Below are positions 58,145-64,000 of a stretch of 64,000 nt of DNA, in pieces. The stretch lies in the NCBI GenBank assembly GCA_022559845.1, contig CM040117.1, positions 144,650,732 to 144,714,731 on the forward strand, written 5' to 3'. Numbering within the stretch: position 1 is the stretch's first letter; the number at the start of each line of letters is the position of its first letter. This DNA is from Amorphophallus konjac. Its lineage: Eukaryota > Streptophyta > Magnoliopsida > Alismatales > Araceae. Below the pieces are notes generated by a model. That model saw nothing but the letters and a program-made list of their open reading frames with translations. It was not told where the DNA came from and did not search any database. Position numbers and translations under genes: made by a program.

Positions 58145-59619
58145 TGTGGAAGCTGAGGAATCCACTCAAGGAGAAGAAAACGAACTAAACTACGGACTAT
58201 CAAGCGACTAAAAATTATGAAGGATTATGAAACGTGCCAATATGAGGAAAGAGCATACGTAGGATGCTAAAGGGATGTGATCGCCAGAGGGGTTACCTCA
58301 AAGAAACGAAATGATCGCGTGTACCTTGTATTGAGCGCGGAGATTGTGACTCCTCGAAAGCGGGAAATGGCAGGTTGCTTCTTCCTCCCCCTTTGGCCGG
58401 CCGACGGAGAGGGCTTTCCTCAGGTACCCTTGTAAAACAACAACAAACAAGTAACGGGTGGATCAGAAAGATGAAGGTGCAGTATTCAAATTCTAACGAC
58501 GCAAGTAATGAAATGATGGCAAGACACACACCTGGTTGGTGTTGTCTTTAAAACCCGTCTCGGACACTAGTAGGAGGAAAATGCTTATGATGATTGGCAA
58601 TTATTCCGACGTAGAAACGGGAAGAGACTCCCTCATAAAAAAGGGGGGGTAGAGGATATGATATGATGAATGCAAGATAACTAGAAAAGAAGAGGAGAGA
58701 ATGGCTTATTGGATGGTCGATGGCGAGATCCGGCGGAGCTTCGGCAGCGTAGGGACGACGAGGTAGCGCGGCGGGCGAAGGCGGCCTCTCTTCTGCGAGC
58801 ACGGGCACCCGAGGATCCGGCAGGACCTCCCCTACAAAACACCCACGGGTTAGGAATGGAATTCGGCAGCCTCTCGGCGCTCTTTTCTTCGACCTTTGAA
58901 CTGAGGGGGGTAGGCCTCTATTTATAGAGGTCGGGAGGATGGGGGCGTCCAGAGGCCTGGACGCCTCCATAACATGGATTTTCTTCAAACGACAGACTGA
59001 GCGACGGTCAGTCGATGGCCGGGGGTTACCCGTGAGCTGGTTGATGGAGGCGTCCAGGGGCCTGGACGCCTCCATAACTTGGATTTTATTCAAATGACAG
59101 ACTGAGCAATGGTTAGTCGATGGCCAGGGGTGGCCCGTGAGCTGGTTGATGGAGGCGTCCAGGGGCCTGGATGCCTCCATAACTTGGATTTTCGTCAAAT
59201 GACAGATTGAGCAATGGTCAGTCGATGGCTAGGGGTCGCCTGTGAGCTGTTGATGGAGGCGTCCAGGGGCCTAGACGCCTCCATAACTTGGATTTTATTA
59301 AAATGATAGGCTGAGCAACGGTCAGTCGATGGCCAGGGGTCGCCCATGAGCTAGTTGATGGAGGCATCCAAGGGCCTGGACGCCTCCATAACTTGGATTT
59401 TATTCAAACGACAGGCTGAGCAACGGTTAGTCGATGGCCCGGGGTCACCCGTGAGCTTGTTGATGGAGGCGTCCAGGGGCCTGGATGCCTCCATGAAATT
59501 ATATATATATTTTGTTCAATCTTATATATATTTTATGTGAATATTTTGTATTGATGGAGGCATCCAGGGGCCTGGACGCCTCCATGATGACCCCCGGATT
59601 CCCCCGAAAAGGGCGTCGG
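58145..59619 (-). repeat. 5' LTR of element 2, cut by element B
   Basis: Near-identical to 34425-35895. The last about 260 bases (the outer end) are missing because element B is inserted at 59620. It contains a TCTATTTATAGAGG TATA region and the hairpin array. Confidence 0.85.
58941..59583. repeat. Seven hairpins at about 105-bp spacing in the second LTR 2 copy
   Basis: Starts: 58941, 59046, 59151, 59255, 59360, 59465 and 59556. Same unit as in 35221-35863, with single-base differences (for example GCATCC at 59360 and 59556, CTAGAC in the arm at 59255). Confidence 0.88.
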
Positions 59620-60728
59620 TGTTGGTTATGTATGTCCTCAAGCCAATCATAACATATACAATCTTGTTCATTAATAATGATAAAGGCTTTTAACATTCAT
59701 TATGTATGATTCATTTATCGTTTCATAATGAAGTCCATGAATATGCGCAATGGATATTAATTATGATGAGATCATAACAATGAGATTGGTATCCTTTAAA
59801 CGCATATTCTTGATTGTTCCTAGTTGGGGATATCTGAGAAGGACATCAGATATCCAGTGAAACTAGTACAGGTTGCACCTGCTCATATGATGAGGGTGGA
59901 TGGTCTCATAGACACTTGTGTGGAGACACTAAGGTGAACCTGTAGGTGCTCATTGATGAATGAGTTCACTGAATTGATCCGACATGAATCACTGGATGGT
60001 AATATTACCTGACTGTCAACCAGTTAGGTTCATCGTCACAGTGGCGTGATTGGTTCTTTGACCTGAGACACCAAGGACATCTTGTCGGTAGACTTCTGGG
60101 TTTTGACCTTAGCTTATAGATCTCTGCACATGAGGTCTCAATCAGTTATGTGATCGGATCCAGTGGAATACCTTTGAAGGTGATTGTATGATCAATACGG
60201 GATCATTCGCTCTCGGTAATTGAGAGAGAATGCTCTAGGGAGTGATGCCTAGGAGTCCCTGGCTAGGGCAAGACAACATATCAGAAAAGGAGTTTTCTGG
60301 TAATGCTTTTATGGCATCTAATCCAAGTGAGTATGTGTTCTTGGGTTTGACAGTTAACCATACCCACAAGCATACTCGAGAGCATTGTATGAGTGAAGGA
60401 CTATAGTCACGTGGTAACTGTTGACGGAAGGGTTCCTTGAGCGGGTTGTTGAACCCCATTGCCTTCTAGGGTCATGCGATGTTGCTTGGCACCCAACATG
60501 ATCAGAAGCCCAATCAATTATCATGAGATGATAATTAGATGAAGTGTTTATTTAATATGAGATATTAAATAGACTCATTTTACCAATAAAGGGGTTGTTG
60601 GGCCATTGGGCTGAAAATTGGACTGGCACTTGGGCCTAGAGGGTCACACGCATATAGGTTCTTTAGTTAGGGGATATTAAGTGGGTGTTCATATTAATCC
60701 AGGGACTTTTATGAAAAGTGGAATGGAT

Positions 60729-60771
<43 letters not shown>

Positions 60772-61201
60772 CCAAAGAGAAACCCTAGCCAAGCTCTAGG
60801 GTATTCCCACGTTGTGGCAGCCGCCCCTCCTCCATCTCTTCTCTCTGGTCGCCCTTTCTCTCTCCTACAGGAGCACAAGGTCGCATGCCTCCCCGAGTGC
60901 CCTTGACGAGGAGTCGAGCGAGAGATCAGTCGGTGAGAGACGAGACGAGGATGATCCCTCAACCTGAGAACCGTGTGGATACTGCTGGAGGCCGGGCACC
61001 TACGCGGCTAGCGGCGTCGCTCGGAAGGAATCAACCCTCGGTCACGGATCTGACTCCGCGCAAGGTGAAGATCTGATCTTCTATCGTTTAGGTTTGTAGA
61101 AACGGATCAAGGGTCACGGGGATCTGAGAGGAGAAAAATTTTAAATTCCGCTGTGTTTTCTGATCACTCATTATTATCTAGTCCCATCCAGATCCTTACC
61201 A
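59620..61201 (+). repeat. 5' LTR of element B
   Basis: Starts TGTTGGTTATG and ends ATCCTTACCA right before TGGTATCAGAGC. Length is about 1.58 kb. Its middle (60187-60379) recurs at 63808-64000. Confidence 0.75.
60731..60778. repeat. (AT)24 microsatellite
   Basis: Uninterrupted AT run in LTR B, in a position where a TATA box might be expected. Confidence 0.95.
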
Positions 61202-61213
61202 TGGTATCAGAGC
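61202..61213 (+). promoter_or_regulatory. Primer-binding site of element B
   Basis: TGGTATCAGAGC, the standard plant copia site complementary to initiator tRNA-Met, directly after the LTR. Confidence 0.92.
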
Positions 61214-62912
61214 CAGGTTACCACTTTGATCCGTTTCTGCTTGATCTGTAATTATTTTCTTTAGTTTCCATGCATCGGTCATGTTTTCTTTGTTAGGCTA
61301 TTGGCATTCATGGGGTTTTGAATTCATGATGGAATGCCTCGAACAGCGGTAGCGATGATCGTTGCGACCACCTCCCTTGGCCGACCTTGTGACACCGGCG
61401 ATCTGCCTAGCAGCGTTGTGTGACTGCCCCCCCCCCCTTGACCCCCCCACCACGACCTGACCGCGCAGGTCGATCCGCATCTTTGCACCGCCTTAAAATT
61501 CGTTTAAGGGTAAGAGGCATATGGAATGGTTCCATATCGGTGGAGAAATGCATAGGAACTGATAGATAATAATTTCAGATTTTTGTTTGAACATGTTGAC
61601 ATGTTACAGCTTTTGAATGTAGATTTAAAGGCATGATAGAATCTGTAATTTTCAAAAATTATCCATGCACCCAATCTTGATTGGATCCCTGGTTTTTATG
61701 AAAACCAAAGCTATTTATTTTTGAAAATTCAACTTCACTTGATGTGCCTTATCATGTGTGGTGTGATTAAATGTTAATCCTCGGTGGTCATGAATATGCA
61801 CTTAAAATATGTGATGTCATGTGATGATATGTGTCTGGATGTGAAGATGTATGTCGGTTTGATGGATGTGTTATATGTTGAGGCCTGCGAGCCTCCCTCT
61901 ATATCACCACTCCGATGTAATTCTACCTCCCTCCACTTATGTACTCGCCATAAGGCATGTTCTTATTATGATTGTGAATTCTATTGTATTATTTACTTTG
62001 TAATCGAACTTGCATGTTGAGAAGGAGCGAGGATGATCCACAACTGCAGCTAGGAAAACTTCTGAAGATGAGATCTATTGAGTTTGTGTATGCTGCAGGT
62101 TAATATAATTGTTATATTAATTAATATGGTGACTAATTGTGTGGCTCCAATTGGTCATCGTGCTATTCATGACCACCACTTATATCATGTATGGGTAATG
62201 CATGCTTCCTTTATTTGATTATGAATCAAATGTTATATTCTAGGTATAGTAAATATGCAAATATATTAGATACATTTATTTACTATCACCTCGGATGAGA
62301 CCAAGATAAAATTTGTCAAAATCCCTCCTCGTTCAAATTTTAAGATGTAGCGCAATCATTAAGAATGAGCTGCGTGGCCCTCCATCATTATAGTTTTAGG
62401 ATTGAAATCAGATTAGACAGGTTTGTTGTGCTATCCACAAGGCTTGTCAAATCCGAGGACAAACTAAAACTATGATATAATGATACCTTAAATGGGATAG
62501 AGGAATGGTGTAGCTTTGTTGTGCTATCCACAAGGGCTGCATCCAAATCTATGCCTGTTAAGTAATGATGGTATTGCTCAAACTTGATTTTAATGGCTTG
62601 TTGTGCTATCCACAAGGCTATTAATGATCCGGGGGCCGAAGTATGATCAGATATTTCAAGAGTTACAAGTGTCAAGAGTTGACTGCTTTTTGATCATGGT
62701 GTGGTTTGTTGTGCTATCCACAAGATCATACTATGAGTCAGTGAGATTCTGATCCCCGCTAGGAGACCGTCGGCATCTCTCGTTCTGTATATTTGAGGGT
62801 TATACAGTCCGTTAAAAATAGCGGGAGATAATCTTGATTAAAGTCCTAATCTAGATTTAATCACTATTAAGAACATCTGCTTAATAATCTTACATTTTCT
62901 TTGTAGGCAAAA
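61214..62912 (+). other. Long gag leader of element B, possibly spliced
   Basis: No coding frame. A good 5' splice site AAGG/GTAAGA is at 61510. A 3' splice site TTTTCTTTGTAG/GC ends at 62906, seven bases before the gag ATG. If used, the intron would remove nearly the whole leader. A poly-C run is at about 61428-61438. Confidence 0.5.
62426..62723 (+). repeat. Four TTGTG-CTATC-CACAA hairpins in leader B
   Basis: Identical 15-nt cores start at 62426, 62519, 62601 and 62709, usually within TTGTTGTGCTATCCACAAG. The sequence between them is not conserved. Confidence 0.85.
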
Positions 62913-63800
62913 ATGTCGTCAGGTAACCCACTTCGTGGCATATTGGATGCCAACAAATTGACTGGCCATAACTACACTGATTGGCTCAGAAACCTGAAGA
63001 TTTTCCTCAGGTCTGAACAGATTGCCTATGTCCTGGAGGGTCAGATTCCCTCTGAACCACCCCTCGATGCACCTGAAGGGGAGTTGATCGCGTATGCGAA
63101 ATGGAAGGAGGATTCCATTCTAGCCCAATGCTACATGCTTGCCTCAATGAGCAATGAACTGCAAAGGCAACATGAGAAAATGGATGATAGATCCATCATG
63201 TGCCACTTGCAGGAGCTTTTTGAGGAGCAAAGCAGGGTCGAGAGATATGAGATATCTAAGTCCCTGTTTAGAGTTAGGATGGCAGAGGGCACTTCAGTGC
63301 AGACCCATGTGCTGAAGATGATAGAATGGACTGAAAGGCTTGAGGGACTGGGTTTTCCTCTTGACAAGGAGTTGAGTACCGACTTAGTCCTTCAGTCACT
63401 ACCAGATTCATACTCCCAGTTCATTGTTAACTTTACAATGAATAAGATTCAGGTTAGCTTGGCTGAGTTGCTTAACATGTTTAAAACTGCTGAGGGCAAC
63501 CTTCAGAAGGAAAAGCCCACTGCTCTTATGATTGGAAAGTCCAACAAGAAGAGAAAAGCGGTCCAAGCCTTTAAGAAAGGCAAAGCAAAGCAGCATACCA
63601 AGCAGAAACAAACTCAAAAGAAGGACAAAGGCAAAGGAGTGGAAAAGGGTGAATGCTTCCACTGTAACCAGAAGGGTCACTGGAAAAGGAACTGCAAGAA
63701 ATATCTTGCATTGAAGGCTCAAGAGAAAAAGAAGCTTGGTGAAGCTTCAGGTATCTATATGATAGATCTTCACTTGTCTATTAAAGATTCAACATCATAG
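62913..63800 (+). CDS. Copia gag protein, element B
   Basis: An intact frame of 295 codons, ATG in the context AAAAATGTCG. Residues 1-200 form the copia gag core (ILDANKLTGHNYTDWLRNLK, AYVLEGQIPSEPP, AQCYMLASMSNELQRQHE, LFRVRMAEGTSVQTHVLKM). A Lys/Gln-rich basic stretch follows, then a CCHC zinc knuckle CFHCNQKGHWKRNC at about residues 249-262. It ends LGEASGIYMIDLHLSIKDST, which in complete elements leads into the protease. Here a TAG follows at 63798, at the deletion join. Gag would assemble the particle and bind RNA. It is the only unbroken retroelement protein in the window. Confidence 0.88.
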   Translation: MSSGNPLRGILDANKLTGHNYTDWLRNLKIFLRSEQIAYVLEGQIPSEPPLDAPEGELIAYAKWKEDSILAQCYMLASMSNELQRQHEKMDDRSIMCHLQELFEEQSRVERYEISKSLFRVRMAEGTSVQTHVLKMIEWTERLEGLGFPLDKELSTDLVLQSLPDSYSQFIVNFTMNKIQVSLAELLNMFKTAEGNLQKEKPTALMIGKSNKKRKAVQAFKKGKAKQHTKQKQTQKKDKGKGVEKGECFHCNQKGHWKRNCKKYLALKAQEKKKLGEASGIYMIDLHLSIKDSTS

Positions 63801-63807
63801 GTATCTA

Positions 63808-64000
63808 TATGATCAATACGGGATCATTCGCTCTCGGTAATTGAGAGAGAATGCTCTAGGGAGTGATGCCTAGGAGTCCCTGGCCAGGGCAAAACAACAT
63901 ATCAGAAAAGGAGTTTTCTGGTAATGCTTTTATGGCATCTAATCCAAGTGAGTATGTGTTCTTGGGTTTGACAGTTAACCATACCCACAAGCATACTCGA
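63808..64000 (+). repeat. Internal LTR B sequence joined to gag
   Basis: TATGATCAATACGGGATCAT and the following bases match 60187-60379 with very few changes (e.g. GGCCAGG for GGCTAGG). The first about 567 bases of the LTR are missing at the join. The window ends within it. Confidence 0.85.

Larger units (their letters stand above)
34425..59619 (-). mobile_element. Gypsy element 2, about 25 kb, Tat/Ogre-like with antisense accessory genes
   Basis: Near-identical LTRs of one family, in the same orientation, lie at 34425-36157 and 58145-59619. The second is cut short by element B. On the minus strand the order is 5' LTR, primer-binding site, leader with hairpins, gag, protease with G-patch, RT, RNase H, second RNase H, integrase, a long 3' region, 3' LTR. 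The 3' region holds plus-strand genes DUF7745-2 and PMD2-4. The double RNase H and the great length point to the Tat/Ogre group. That the accessory genes belong to the element is supported by element 1, which has the same LTR, DUF7745 and PMD order. It is inserted in PMD1 of element 1. Confidence 0.75.
59620..64000 (+). mobile_element. Copia element B, pol deleted, right end outside window
   Basis: A 5' LTR, an initiator-tRNA-Met primer site, a 1.7-kb leader and an intact gag. At 63798 gag stops and LTR-like sequence begins at about 63808, matching 60187 onward. All of protease, integrase, RT and RNase H is missing. It sits in the 5' LTR of gypsy element 2. Confidence 0.85.

Noticed and set aside
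57596..58169. Minus-strand open frames 57596-58078 and 57795-58169
   Set aside because: They translate the leader hairpin repeats and low-complexity sequence, lie between the primer site and gag, and have no conserved domain.

Overview
This window is plant nuclear DNA and consists almost wholly of nested LTR retrotransposons. The evidence is: long LTRs, tRNA-complementary primer-binding sites, Ty1/copia gag proteins with zinc knuckles, a Ty3/gypsy gag-pol with two RNase H domains, GT-AG introns, and plant-specific accessory domains (plant mobile domain; putative plant transposon protein domain). No host gene, tRNA, rRNA or CRISPR array is supported. Almost every reading frame is broken, so coding entries are called pseudogenes; family names come from reading the translations, not from a search.

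Layout. (1) 1-5786: right part of a pol-less copia element (C) with a gag coiled-coil remnant, an extra ORF and the 3' LTR. (2) 5787-7788 and 11035-11480: unassigned DNA split by a 3.2-kb solo LTR (7789-11034, Tekay/Del-like, minus orientation). (3) 11481-15536: gag end and spacer of a third copia fragment (D). (4) 15537-34424: old minus-strand gypsy element 1. It keeps an LTR and, on the plus strand, a DUF7745-like gene and a plant mobile domain gene (PMD1). PMD1 is split by copia element A (20453-31738; two LTRs, gag, extra ORF, no pol) and cut at 34424 by element 2. (5) 34425-59619: gypsy element 2, about 25 kb, Tat/Ogre-like. Read on the minus strand it has a 5' LTR, primer-binding site, gag, protease with G-patch, RT, RNase H, a second RNase H and integrase, then a long 3' region. 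That 3' region carries antisense, intron-containing genes: one DUF7745-like gene and three PMD copies. (6) 59620-64000: copia element B, inserted in the 5' LTR of element 2, with an intact gag and then an abrupt join to LTR sequence.

The most interesting pattern is that each LTR family carries its own short, repeated and often palindromic motif. In three families the same motif also lies just upstream of, or within, the accessory gene the element carries: GTGTCGACAC in copia C/D, AAGTCTGTGCA in copia A, and a GGCGTCC/GGACGCC hairpin in gypsy 1 and 2. This resembles the paired motif-plus-protein anti-silencing system of VANDAL DNA transposons (VANC proteins), but here in LTR retrotransposons with PMD or plant-transposon-domain proteins as the candidate partners. 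That link is a hypothesis; the motif distribution itself is read from the sequence.
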